Origin: a virus
Length of the DNA: 64,000 nucleotides
Reading direction: 5' to 3' (one strand)
Virus record (IMG/VR): IMGVR_UViG_3300021961_000070
Coordinates: 1 to 64,000 of that record
Below, piece by piece: positions 36,750-44,718 of the stretch (its first letter is position 1; each line of letters begins with the position of its first letter). The notes beneath the pieces were generated by a model, which was not told where the DNA came from, made no database searches, and saw only the letters and a program-made list of their open reading frames with translations. A program made the translations under genes and the position numbers.

Positions 36750-37516
36750 TGGCATTCTTACCTCAACTATTTTTATCTAATATAAAAGCCAAAGAAGGTT
36801 TGGCTAGACCAAACCGTTTTCAGGTTATATTGCCTATTCCTCAATATATTAGCAACTTTGTTGAATCAAGTTTAATTGAAAGACTATTAAATTTGCCTAA
36901 TACAATTTTTTCTGATATCACCACAAGAGTGAAGGGTGAAACGGGAAATGCTAGTTATAATCCGACAATGTCCAGATATTTGGCTCTACAGTGTGAAAGT
37001 GCTGAATTACCTGGAAAATCAATACAAACACAAACAGTCAGTATTTACGGTCCAAGTTTCGAAGTTCCATACTTGACAGCATATGCCGATACCAATTTTA
37101 CCTTTCTTTGCACCAATGAATTTTATGAGAGAAAATTGTTTGACAAATGGATGGAAGCAATGATTCCGAATGATACTCATAACATTCGGTTCCCCAAAGG
37201 TCAAGGAACAAATTATCTAACGAATATAAAAATAATTCAATATGATGACACTATAAAACAAATATATGCAGTAGAACTTTTAGATGCTTTTCCTAAGGCC
37301 ATAGGATCCCAAGGACTAAGTTGGTCTGATGATGGTTTTCATAGATTGACCGTTTCATTTACCTACCACAAATATCGAACAATATATGAAGGTGGTTATG
37401 ATTTTGCGGCATTTTCTTCTGCTCTATTAGGAGCAGGAATAGCAGGATCGCCAACTGCTACAGCAATCAAAAACCAACTAAAAGGAACAACTGCACAAAT
37501 ATTCAGTTTATTTTAA
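36749..37516 (+). CDS. gp54: Baseplate-tail tube initiator gp54-type
   Basis: 255 residues. The start at 36749 overlaps the previous stop (TAATG) and has AAGGA upstream; an ATG nine codons earlier is less likely. The C-terminal half CTNEFYERKLFDKWMEAMIPNDTHNIRFPKGQGTNYLTNIKIIQYDDTIKQIYAVELLDAFPKAIGSQGLSWSDDGFHRLTVSFTYHKYR is the tail-tube fold shared by gp19, gp48 and gp54. The N-terminal part (PNRFQVILPIP, YLALQCESAELPGKSIQTQTVSIYGP) is also tube-like. Position after gp4 and before gp26 favours gp54 rather than the main tube gp19. Confidence 0.75.
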   Translation: MAFLPQLFLSNIKAKEGLARPNRFQVILPIPQYISNFVESSLIERLLNLPNTIFSDITTRVKGETGNASYNPTMSRYLALQCESAELPGKSIQTQTVSIYGPSFEVPYLTAYADTNFTFLCTNEFYERKLFDKWMEAMIPNDTHNIRFPKGQGTNYLTNIKIIQYDDTIKQIYAVELLDAFPKAIGSQGLSWSDDGFHRLTVSFTYHKYRTIYEGGYDFAAFSSALLGAGIAGSPTATAIKNQLKGTTAQIFSLF

Positions 37517-37528
37517 TTTGGAGAATGT

Positions 37529-38260
37529 ATGTTACCTAAAATTGATGTGCCACTATACAATATTACTTTACCATTGTCAGGTAAAAAAATAAAGATAAGA
37601 CCTTTTCTAGTAAAAGAAGAAAAGATTTTGTTGATGGCAATTGAATCCCAGGATGAAGAAGCGGTTCTTTTAGCAATAAAGCAAATCGTTAATAATTGTT
37701 GCGTGGATAATTTAGATGTTGATGAATTGCCTGTCTTAGATTTGGAGTATATTTTTCTCCAGCTAAGAGCAAGATCGATTGGTGAAATAGTAGATTTGCA
37801 GTATCGTTGTAACAATGATGTAAAAGGTGAAAACGAAGAACTTACAAAATGTAATAGTATGATTAAACTTCAATTTAATTTGCTTGAAGTAGAAATCGAA
37901 AAACGAACAGAGAAAAATAAGAAAATAGAGTTGACGAAAAAGCTTGGTGTAGTAATGAAGTATCCAAATTTCAATACTATTAAAAAGACTGAAGGTTTAT
38001 CGGAAGCAGAAGCAACAGCGAAATTGATTACAAGTTGTATTGATTATGTGTATGACTCAGAATCGATATACTATGCCAAAGATGTAAGTGAAAAAGAGTT
38101 AGAAGATTTTATTGATAGTTTAAATCGGGAACAATTTTCGAAAATACAAGCTTTCTTCGAAGATATTCCTAAGATCAGTAAAAAATTATTATTTAAGTGT
38201 AGCAAATGTAAGTATGAAGAAGAACTTTTATTAGAAGGAATCCAAAGTTTTTTCGTATAA
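37529..38260 (+). CDS. gp26: Baseplate hub assembly protein gp26-type
   Basis: 243 residues. The family elements are SGKKIKIRPFLVKEEKILLMAIES, DVDELPVLDLEYIFLQLRARSIGEIVDLQYRCNND, and the C-terminal CSKCKYEEELLLEGI. Four Cys (C in RCNN, C in KCNS, C-x-x-C near the end) could form a zinc site. This is the T4 gp26/gp51 baseplate hub assembly family. The ATG has GGAG upstream. The last codons AGT TTT TTC GTA TAA contain a slippery heptamer and the -1 frame stays open for 65 more codons into a gp51-like sequence, so a 307-residue fusion is probably also made. Confidence 0.8.
   Translation: MLPKIDVPLYNITLPLSGKKIKIRPFLVKEEKILLMAIESQDEEAVLLAIKQIVNNCCVDNLDVDELPVLDLEYIFLQLRARSIGEIVDLQYRCNNDVKGENEELTKCNSMIKLQFNLLEVEIEKRTEKNKKIELTKKLGVVMKYPNFNTIKKTEGLSEAEATAKLITSCIDYVYDSESIYYAKDVSEKELEDFIDSLNREQFSKIQAFFEDIPKISKKLLFKCSKCKYEEELLLEGIQSFFV
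38248..38254 (+). promoter_or_regulatory. Probable -1 ribosomal frameshift site TTTTTTC
   Basis: The heptamer T TTT TTC is in the right phase of the gp26 frame, two codons before its stop. After a -1 slip the frame runs from 38254 to the stop at 38449-38451 without interruption. The downstream part has no Shine-Dalgarno of its own. A stimulating RNA structure is not obvious by eye. Confidence 0.65.
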
Positions 38261-38310
38261 CATTTCGTCATGATAGTTTGAGCAATCATTATCAAACAAA
38301 CTTTGCTTTA

Positions 38311-38451
38311 ATGCAGCATCACAAGTACAGTTTAAGTGATTTAGAAAATATGATGTCCTGGGAAAGAAACATTTATATTACCATGCTTATTCAGCATATA
38401 GAAGAAGAGAATGAGAAGTTGAAACAACAAATACAATCGAGAAAAAAATAA
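38311..38451 (+). CDS. gp51: gp51-like tail of the gp26 frameshift product
   Basis: From the first ATG in this frame the product is 46 residues: MQHHKYSLSDLENMMSWERN, then IYITMLIQHIEEENEKLKQQ and a basic end. The H-x-K-Y-S-L-x-x-L-E-N-M-x-x-x-E-R-x-I-Y pattern is that of small gp51-like or tail-assembly C-terminal segments of T4-like phages. The frame is open upstream to the slippery site (…RITFRHDSLSNHYQTNFAL), and those extra residues read like real protein. Start ATG lacks an SD. Therefore expression mainly as a -1 fusion with gp26 is inferred. Its stop abuts the ATG of the next gene. Confidence 0.65.
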   Translation: MQHHKYSLSDLENMMSWERNIYITMLIQHIEEENEKLKQQIQSRKK

Positions 38452-40449
38452 ATGGCAACATCTAACTCATCCAGATTCGCGCAAATCTATAAGCAAGAAC
38501 TCAAAAGCCAAGGAGTTCTTAGTTCTCTAGGATCTACGATTCTAAAAAGAACAAAAGAAAGATTTGATCCTCGAAACATATTATTTGGCGGCACTGGTAT
38601 AATTTCATCTACTGGTCAAAAAATATTCGGTAAAGGTTTCCAAGCATTATCTTCCGGCAAAAAAATATCGGATGGCGAATCTCTAAAGTCTGAGGCTCTC
38701 TCACAACTTCTCGAATCTTCTAAAGCACAGAATGATTTATTAAGACGACAAGATACCAGACTAGCAATTATTGGAAAAAATACAATGCCTCTTCGAGCCA
38801 TGGCAAGAGACATGAATGTGATGAGACAAAATATTATTAAACTAGTCAAGATGGGTGGAGGAACTGCAACAAATAAAGCAGATATGTTTTTTAGAAAGAC
38901 CGCAGAAGAAGAAGCCGCATATGAAGGAAAATTCAGAGCCGAAAGTAAAGTGGAACAAATTAAACCTGTTGATTCTACAGGTAAAAAAGAAGAGTCTGTA
39001 TTAGATAAAGCGAAAGGTCTTGGGTCATTAGCATTAATAGGTGCTCTTTCTGGATTAAAAACTATTCTAGTTGATTTACCAAATAAAATAAAAGATGTTA
39101 TAACACTAAAAAATATTTTTGGTTTAGCTGACGCGGCCGGTGGTGCAGTAGGAGCGGCCGCAAGGATAACTGGTAAGGCACTATGGGGTTTATTGAGAGG
39201 TGCATTACCTCTTCTTTTATCGCCTGCCGGTATTGCAGTATTAGGTGCAGCAGGTATAGCTTGGTTGGTCAATAAATTTATTGAAGAAGAACAAGAAGGA
39301 ATGCCAAAGATATCTGGTGAACCTTTACCCAGAAATGACGTAACTGGTGTTCCAACAGATGAAGGAGCGGCAATCGCAAGAATGCGACAAATCGAAGCAA
39401 AAATAAAGGCAAGAAAAGTAACGGCAGCCTCAGAGACAGGAGGTGAAAGAATATCCTTAGGAGATGTTTCTGGACAAGAAAAGTATTTAAGATATCTTGA
39501 AGACTACGGTAGCGAACTTGATGCTGAAGCCGCAGCCAGATATAGAGCAGAACAAACTGGTGCTTCTCTCGAAGATATAATGAGTCAGGTAAGAGAAAGA
39601 AGAGAAATGATTAGAGCAGCAGATAATTATAGCGGTTCAGTAAACTCTTCTGTTGAACGTTTCGAACGTAAGCCTCAAGATATCGGTGGTCCAGTTAGAC
39701 CAACACCTGAAAGAATTCCAGAAGGAATGATGGATCCTGGAAAAAAGAAATTGCTCAATGAAATAGGAGCAAAAGAATCAAAAGGAGATTATAATGCTCT
39801 TGTTTATGGTAAAAATACCCCAAAGAGAGCAGCCCTTGTGAATATGACTATAGATGAAGTTTTGGAATATCAAAAAGGAATGGTTGGTAGTGGACATGCA
39901 AGTACCGCTGTAGGAAAATATCAATTTACACGCGATACATTAAAAGAGTTCGCAGCAAAAGCAGGATTTTCTGGATCAGATAAATTTACACCAATCGTAC
40001 AAGATCAAATTGCTTCAAAACTATTAGATGAACTAGGTTACCAAGATTTCAAAACAGGTAGAATAAGCCTAGAGGATTTTCAAAATAAAGTAGCGAGAAG
40101 ATGGGCTGCTATGCCTACAACTGATGATAGATCATTCTATCAAGGCGATGCCGCTGGAAACAAAGCACTAATGTCTTCAAATGATTTTCAGAGATTGTTA
40201 TCGAGCGTTAAATCGCAACCAACACTAGGTCAAACATTAGTTGCCGCAACTGAACAAAGAGCAGACCTACAAACTGTAGCCTCAAATATTGTTCCAACCG
40301 TAAACATGATAACACCGCCGACAGCATCACCAAGTCAAGGCAAAAGTATCAGAGATACTGGAGGAATTCCTTCTGCGTTTAATAGTGATATGCTTGTAGA
40401 TTTTCTTGTTGCTAAAGCATCTGGAGATTTAGTTCACAAATCATTCTAA
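38452..40449 (+). CDS. gp29: Tape-measure/hub protein with C-terminal muramidase domain
   Basis: 665 residues. N-terminal ~170 residues are helical and polar (SNSSRFAQIYKQELKSQGVLSSLGSTILKRTKERFDPRNILFG). Residues ~185-285 hold hydrophobic stretches (LGSLALIGALSGLKTILV, LLRGALPLLLSPAGIAVLGAAGIAWLV), as in tail tape-measure proteins. Residues ~425-575 look like a lambda-type muramidase: LLNEIGAKESKGDYNALVYG (candidate catalytic Glu ~441), STAVGKYQFTRDTLKEFA, FTPIVQDQIASKLL. Position after gp26/gp51 matches T4 gp29 (590 residues), which lacks such a domain. It would cut peptidoglycan as the tail penetrates. Assignment to gp29 is by place and layout. Confidence 0.7.
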   Translation: MATSNSSRFAQIYKQELKSQGVLSSLGSTILKRTKERFDPRNILFGGTGIISSTGQKIFGKGFQALSSGKKISDGESLKSEALSQLLESSKAQNDLLRRQDTRLAIIGKNTMPLRAMARDMNVMRQNIIKLVKMGGGTATNKADMFFRKTAEEEAAYEGKFRAESKVEQIKPVDSTGKKEESVLDKAKGLGSLALIGALSGLKTILVDLPNKIKDVITLKNIFGLADAAGGAVGAAARITGKALWGLLRGALPLLLSPAGIAVLGAAGIAWLVNKFIEEEQEGMPKISGEPLPRNDVTGVPTDEGAAIARMRQIEAKIKARKVTAASETGGERISLGDVSGQEKYLRYLEDYGSELDAEAAARYRAEQTGASLEDIMSQVRERREMIRAADNYSGSVNSSVERFERKPQDIGGPVRPTPERIPEGMMDPGKKKLLNEIGAKESKGDYNALVYGKNTPKRAALVNMTIDEVLEYQKGMVGSGHASTAVGKYQFTRDTLKEFAAKAGFSGSDKFTPIVQDQIASKLLDELGYQDFKTGRISLEDFQNKVARRWAAMPTTDDRSFYQGDAAGNKALMSSNDFQRLLSSVKSQPTLGQTLVAATEQRADLQTVASNIVPTVNMITPPTASPSQGKSIRDTGGIPSAFNSDMLVDFLVAKASGDLVHKSF

Positions 40450-40450
40450 A

Positions 40451-40475
40451 AGCCCCCTTTCGGGGGCTGTTTTTA
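40451..40475 (+). terminator. Rho-independent terminator, usable from both sides
   Basis: AGCCCCC-TTTC-GGGGGCT hairpin (40451-40468) followed by GTTTTTATT. It ends the rightward tail unit. The reverse strand gives the same stem followed by TTTAGA, so it can also stop leftward gp32 transcripts converging here. Confidence 0.9.
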
Positions 40476-41375
40476 TTACTGTTCTTCGGCTAGTGATTTG
40501 AAGAAATTCAAATCTTCGTCATCATCAGCAACGGTTACAGGTTTAACATTACTGATAGTACCTTTTGGTTTGACAGACTGAATTGCCACATCTTCTGCAC
40601 GAGTTTGTGCAATAACAGGTTCACCATCAAAACCAAGAACCTTATCAAGACGAGCTTTCAGAGTATCATATGGCTTGAAATTCTTTTTCTCAAGAAACTC
40701 TTTCAATGAATGTTCTTGCGAATAAATCTTTTCAAGTTTAGCATCATCACCATCAAGCAAAGCAGATTTATCAGCAAACTCAGATTTATCGTAGTTGCGA
40801 TAACCTTCAACATTACGAATCTTTAGTTTGAAGTTAGCACCTTCCCACATATCGAAGGGATTTACAGGTTCTTCATCAGCAAACTCAGGATTCATTGCTT
40901 CAGTAAGTTTATCAAAGATTTTCTTACCAAATTTGAACAGACGAACAGTACCTTCATTTTCAGGATTTGAAGGATCTGAGACAACATAAACATTAGCAAT
41001 ATAACTAAGTTTACGTTTTTGTTTACGAACGATTTCTTTATTGGCTTCGATACCAGAATTCCATAGAGAATTGTTATGCTCACAAACTGGACATTTTTCA
41101 TTCAGAGTGGTCAAACAGTTATCGATGAACCATCCGCCAGGTCCTTGAAAACCATGACTAAATGTACGAATCCAAGGAAGACCATCTTCACCATCTACAG
41201 AAGGTGCGGGAAGAAATCGGATAACGGCCATGCCATTACCCGATTTATCTACACTTGGTTGCCAGAGTCGGGTATCGTCTTTGGAGCCGGCTTCTGCGGC
41301 TTGGGCGGTAGTCTCAATTGCTTTCGTAAGTTTTTCGAGACTATTGCGATTACGTTTTAGATTTGCGAAACTCAT
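40476..41375 (-). CDS. gp32: Single-stranded DNA-binding protein gp32
   Basis: 299 residues (T4 gp32 is 301). Begins with the basic cooperativity element MSFANLKRNRNSLEKLTKAIE. The core carries the zinc site FSHGFQGPGGWFIDNCLTTLNEKCPVCEHN (His, then three Cys), and KLSYIANVYVVSDPSNPENEGTVRLFKFGKKIFDKL. The C-terminus is acidic (VADDDEDLNFFKSLAEEQ), where partner proteins such as gp59 bind. It coats ssDNA in replication, recombination and repair. Has its own sigma70-like promoter and converges on the terminator at 40451. Confidence 0.95.
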   Translation of the reverse strand: MSFANLKRNRNSLEKLTKAIETTAQAAEAGSKDDTRLWQPSVDKSGNGMAVIRFLPAPSVDGEDGLPWIRTFSHGFQGPGGWFIDNCLTTLNEKCPVCEHNNSLWNSGIEANKEIVRKQKRKLSYIANVYVVSDPSNPENEGTVRLFKFGKKIFDKLTEAMNPEFADEEPVNPFDMWEGANFKLKIRNVEGYRNYDKSEFADKSALLDGDDAKLEKIYSQEHSLKEFLEKKNFKPYDTLKARLDKVLGFDGEPVIAQTRAEDVAIQSVKPKGTISNVKPVTVADDDEDLNFFKSLAEEQ

Positions 41376-41397
41376 ATTATTTCCTTTCGTATGTCGT

Positions 41398-41426
41398 AGT
41401 ATAAACGGAATATTTTTTATTGTCCA
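41398..41426 (-). promoter_or_regulatory. Sigma70-like promoter of gp32
   Basis: -35 TGGACA at 41421-41426 and -10 TATACT at 41398-41403 (minus strand), spaced 17 bp, with AAAGGA before the gp32 ATG at 41375. Confidence 0.75.
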
Positions 41427-41445
41427 CAGTATGCATTATATACTG

Positions 41446-41937
41446 TTATTTAGCAACATTCAAGATACGCTCCAACTTCTTTACCGTATCAGGGGTATTT
41501 TTGTGGAGAATACCATAACCACCTGCTGCATTAAAGGCATCAATCACATCTGGTGTATCATCAATCAAAACTGCCCTAGAATTGGCAAACTTTGCTTTGT
41601 TTGTTCTTCCAGGAACAATATTAGCTTTGACGAGAATACCATTTGTTTGAAGCCAATGTTTCTTTTGAGCTTCTACTTTTTCGTGATGTTTTTTGCCTCC
41701 TGATGAAGATAAAATTTCATAATCAATATCAGCATCAGTGATCACTTTAAGTAAAGTTTTTCCGCCAGGATTCCAATCAAGAGTTTTGAACTGTTCAGTC
41801 TCAACGAAAACATTCCAATTCGCGGACCACTCTTTCATCTCTCGGGAATACGCCGGCAATTCACCGAACAATTTCTCATAGCGTGATTCAAAATCACACA
41901 GAACACCATCCATATCCAAATAAATTTTTTCAATCAT
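41446..41937 (-). CDS. HAD-superfamily phosphatase / 5'(3')-deoxyribonucleotidase-like
   Basis: 163 residues. Motif I KIYLDMDGVLCDF (Asp8 nucleophile, Asp10), motif II SSSGG, a lysine in HHEKVEAQKKHW, and motif IV VLIDDTPDVIDAF are the four HAD motifs. The DMDGV(L)CDF form and small size fit NT5C-like nucleotidases or the phosphatase of polynucleotide kinases. It would dephosphorylate nucleotides or nucleic acid ends. Its start overlaps the gp59 stop by four bases (ATGA). Substrate cannot be told from sequence. Confidence 0.82.
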   Translation of the reverse strand: MIEKIYLDMDGVLCDFESRYEKLFGELPAYSREMKEWSANWNVFVETEQFKTLDWNPGGKTLLKVITDADIDYEILSSSGGKKHHEKVEAQKKHWLQTNGILVKANIVPGRTNKAKFANSRAVLIDDTPDVIDAFNAAGGYGILHKNTPDTVKKLERILNVAK

Positions 41938-42515
41938 TTCAAACCTTCTAAGGCAAGTTTTTTAAATTTAGACCTATCAAACTCTATGAATGGAGTATAA
42001 CACATCCATTTCTTATATAAAAGAGGCCAGCGAATTGTATCCCTTATTTTCCTACTCCAAACGGGCAAAAAATTAACAAGGCAATTAAGTATACAAACGG
42101 TTTCATCCGAAATATCCCCCTGTGTTGTCATTGTAAGCAAAAGAGGGTAATCACCATTTGTTTTTAAAGCTTCATTCAAATCTGTTTTTTCTCTTATGAA
42201 TAAACAATCATTTTTAAATTTATAAGACAAAGACTGTATTCTAGACATTCTAGACATATGAATATCATTTGCTGTTTCTTCTAGCAAATTGCCTGCCCAG
42301 ATATTAGGATCTTTAAGTAAGTTAGAGATTATGAATTGTTTATAGTCATCAACATCATATTTTCTAGACAACTTATAAAAATGATACTTGTCTTTTCGCT
42401 TCTCAAAAGTTTCTATTGAAATATTACATTTACCATTATACTTAAAATAATCATAATTAGTGGTAAAGTGCAACTTTAAAACATGAAATGTACTGAATGC
42501 TTCATAACCTGTCAT
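41934..42515 (-). CDS. gp59: Replicative helicase loader gp59-type
   Basis: 193 residues (T4 gp59 is 217). The N-terminal pattern LKLHFTTNYDYFKYNGKCNISIETFEKRKDKYHFYKLSRKYDVDDYKQFIISNLLKDPNIWAGNLLE aligns by eye with T4 gp59 (KYDVIKYN…KRRDKYFFQKLSEKY…FISNL…WIGD). gp59 loads gp41 helicase on forked DNA covered by gp32. The neighbour gp32 supports this. It overlaps gp33 (start ATGA) and HAD genes at both ends. Confidence 0.8.
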   Translation of the reverse strand: MTGYEAFSTFHVLKLHFTTNYDYFKYNGKCNISIETFEKRKDKYHFYKLSRKYDVDDYKQFIISNLLKDPNIWAGNLLEETANDIHMSRMSRIQSLSYKFKNDCLFIREKTDLNEALKTNGDYPLLLTMTTQGDISDETVCILNCLVNFLPVWSRKIRDTIRWPLLYKKWMCYTPFIEFDRSKFKKLALEGLK

Positions 42516-42733
42516 ATTGGAAGTCTGTGTGTTTTGGGAAGCAAATTGAGTTCTTGAGCATCAATTTCGATTTTGGCTTTTAAATCTTTATTTACCAAAG
42601 ATGATGCTACTTCGATTTCCATACCAGTTCGATTACAATACTCAACAATTGCTTCCATATAATTGTAATCAGTTCCAGAAATTAATTTCTCAATTTCTTC
42701 TTGAAATTTAAACATTTCTTCTTTAGTAGGCAT
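42512..42733 (-). CDS. gp33: Late transcription co-activator gp33-type
   Basis: 73 residues (T4 gp33 is 112). MPTKEEMFKFQEEIEKLISGTDYNYMEAIVEYCNRTGMEIEVASSLVNKDLKAKIEIDAQELNLLPK: the YMEAIVxYCxxTGxEIEVASxLxNxxLKxKIExxAQELNLL block is the conserved gp33 core that binds the RNA polymerase flap and links to the sliding clamp. It predicts TATAAATA late promoters, which are present in the window. Placement beside gp59 is as in T4. Confidence 0.78.
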   Translation of the reverse strand: MPTKEEMFKFQEEIEKLISGTDYNYMEAIVEYCNRTGMEIEVASSLVNKDLKAKIEIDAQELNLLPKTHRLPI

Positions 42734-42734
42734 A

Positions 42735-43007
42735 TTACTTTACGATAGTCTCATAGAGTTGTTCGAATTGTTCATGTGTAGCCACTTCTTCATCATAATT
42801 CTGTTTGTGATAGACTTTCACTAGGCGATTCACGAGTCGTTTAGGCAATTTGAGTTCTTCACAAACTGCCTTCACGGTTTCTTTAATCAAATCTTTTTCA
42901 GCAGAAATGCGAGTCATAGAATCTGAACATTCACGAATGGCACTCAGAAGTTTTTTCCTGTCTGCCTCATTTGAAATCTGATTAATACTAAATTGTTGTA
43001 CGGCCAT
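42735..43007 (-). CDS. dsbA: dsDNA-binding late transcription factor DsbA-type
   Basis: 90 residues from the ATG at 43007, chosen because TAAGGAG lies 8 bases upstream; the frame is open 12 codons further up without signals. LPKRLVNRLVKVYHKQNYDEEVATHEQFEQLYETIVK matches the C-terminus of T4 DsbA (NRLLALYHKDNRD...ELYDTV) in pattern and length (89). DsbA binds dsDNA near late promoters. One base from gp33, so the two late regulators are co-expressed. Confidence 0.72.
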   Translation of the reverse strand: MAVQQFSINQISNEADRKKLLSAIRECSDSMTRISAEKDLIKETVKAVCEELKLPKRLVNRLVKVYHKQNYDEEVATHEQFEQLYETIVK

Positions 43008-43017
43008 AATAAACTCC

Positions 43018-44157
43018 TTAAATAAAACCAAGTTTGCGACCAATTTTTTTGTTTTGGTCAGTTAATGTTTGCTTATTAAAAACTTCTGCAATTGTAAAAC
43101 TATCCTTATCATCTGTCAAGTTTACTCCGACCTTAGTCGCAAGTTTCACCGCATCTTCTTTTTGCAAATTATCAAATGTAAGAATATCGAAACACCGACC
43201 AGGACGAACTAGTGCAGGATCAATATCAAGAACAGAAGGAAGATTTGTTGAGAAAATTAGCTTCTTACCTTTTGTTGTCACAAGACCATCGCCCACATTT
43301 AAAAAACGATGCATCATAGTGTTACCATCTTGACGAGCATTTAGGAAATTATCAGAATCTTCTAAGACCATGATGTCATTATTGTCTTCAATAAATCTGG
43401 CAAAAACATAGTCTTTTTCCAAAATCGCCGCATCATATGTGACGAGGGCAGATGAATTGCTATGAGCAATAAGCCCTCGAATAAATGTGGTCTTGCCCGT
43501 ACCAGGCGGACCGATCAACAAAAGAATGTTTGCTGTCGAATTTAAAAACCTATCATAATATTCTTGCAGAGTTTCATCTTTAAGAAATGGATACATTTCA
43601 TCGATGGGCAATTTGTCCATATTTAACGGAATTGTTACGGTGTCACCATTCGCACTATATACCCATTCGATATAAGATGTGACGATTTCAAAATTGTTCA
43701 ATACAAACTCTTCCGATTGATCGATAAATTTCAACGAACCATAAATTTCGACAGTAATCGAATTCGAACTAACGCTATATCTAAAAAATCCATCTTCAGT
43801 AATAATATAGCCTGAATTGTCGTTGATTTCTAGAATCTTTTGATTCTCATAATTAGATTCAATAAAGTTATACCAGCGGCGACGATTGCCATGCAATTTA
43901 ATTTCACGATTAAAAAGAGATAATTTTTTATCTTCAAAATTATTCACCAGATTACAAAATACGAAATCTGAATAATCGGATGCGCCAATAAAAATTCTAT
44001 CTTTGTTTTTTTCCATAATATTCATCGGTAGTTGATATGATTCCCAGCAATATTTTTTTAAAACTCTTTTATTCGATCTTCGTTTAGGTCTTCGTCGCAG
44101 CGTAGCAACATCAACTCTAATTCTCGCCAAAAAATTTTCCAATTCATAATCGTCCAT
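43018..44157 (-). CDS. AAA+ ATPase (BCS1-like)
   Basis: 379 residues. Residues 1-200 are family-specific with a basic start (RRRPKRRSNKRVLKKYC). Walker A IGPPGTGKTT at ~215-224, Walker B DIMVLEDSD at ~261-269, sensor IFSTNLPSV and arginine-finger region DPALVRPGRCFDIL. This is the layout of BCS1-type AAA+ proteins seen in several T4-like aquatic phages. It likely remodels a protein complex; the target is unknown. It lies between the lysin and late regulators in the same leftward series. Confidence 0.8.
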   Translation of the reverse strand: MDDYELENFLARIRVDVATLRRRPKRRSNKRVLKKYCWESYQLPMNIMEKNKDRIFIGASDYSDFVFCNLVNNFEDKKLSLFNREIKLHGNRRRWYNFIESNYENQKILEINDNSGYIITEDGFFRYSVSSNSITVEIYGSLKFIDQSEEFVLNNFEIVTSYIEWVYSANGDTVTIPLNMDKLPIDEMYPFLKDETLQEYYDRFLNSTANILLLIGPPGTGKTTFIRGLIAHSNSSALVTYDAAILEKDYVFARFIEDNNDIMVLEDSDNFLNARQDGNTMMHRFLNVGDGLVTTKGKKLIFSTNLPSVLDIDPALVRPGRCFDILTFDNLQKEDAVKLATKVGVNLTDDKDSFTIAEVFNKQTLTDQNKKIGRKLGFI

Positions 44158-44160
44158 AAT

Positions 44161-44697
44161 TTATGCCAAAATAAATTTTTCTTTATTAATTCTTTCGTAT
44201 CTATTTCTATAAAATATGTGTTGTCCTATTTGACTAGTTTTTTGTAATTTCCATCTCGGATTAACTCTGACGGAATGAAAATGTGTGGCTCCTTTGGAAA
44301 CATCTTCTATAAAATGATAATAAACCGCAAGAAACACTGCCAAATCCAAGATATCATTATACAATGAAGTGGATCTTATTGTCAACCTTTTCTTAGCAGT
44401 GGTTGGATCACAATACCAAGAAAATTGACAAATTCCTCTTATCTTTTGATGTACAACTCCGCAAACTGTATTTGGATAGTTTCCTGTTGAAACGCGATTT
44501 AGTGTGACAAATCCAACAGCCATTTTGCCGTTATGAGATTCGCTGGCTGCTTCAAAATAGATGTTATCTGCTAAACATACGACCTGCTTCTGCGCTTCTG
44601 CGGTAAGATCCCTGAAGAGAATCGTATTTGGTATAGCGTAAACGTTTTTCACTATAAGCATAAAAAAAATCACACTAAGAAAAGTTAAACTTTTCAT
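44161..44697 (-). CDS. SleB-type cell wall hydrolase with signal peptide
   Basis: 178 residues. Residues 1-22 form a signal peptide (MKSLTFLSVIFFMLIVKNVYA). The Hydrolase_2 (SleB/CwlJ) core follows: VVCLADNIYFEAASESHNGKMAVGFVTLNRVSTGNYPNTVCGVVHQ, CQFSWYCD, and THFHSVRVNPRWKLQ. The Glu of YFEA (~49) is the catalytic residue of the family. It is likely the endolysin, exported by the host Sec system, which would avoid the need for a classical holin. RBS AGGAGG lies 6-7 bases before the ATG. It is the first gene after the tmRNA. Confidence 0.85.
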   Translation of the reverse strand: MKSLTFLSVIFFMLIVKNVYAIPNTILFRDLTAEAQKQVVCLADNIYFEAASESHNGKMAVGFVTLNRVSTGNYPNTVCGVVHQKIRGICQFSWYCDPTTAKKRLTIRSTSLYNDILDLAVFLAVYYHFIEDVSKGATHFHSVRVNPRWKLQKTSQIGQHIFYRNRYERINKEKFILA

Positions 44698-44718
44698 TTG
44701 ATACCTCCTAGTAGTGAT

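Noticed and set aside
38616-39272. Minus-strand frame of 218 codons opposite the tape-measure gene
   Set aside because: Antisense to an Ala/Gly-rich hydrophobic stretch with a well-supported plus-strand gene; no RBS or recognisable domain.
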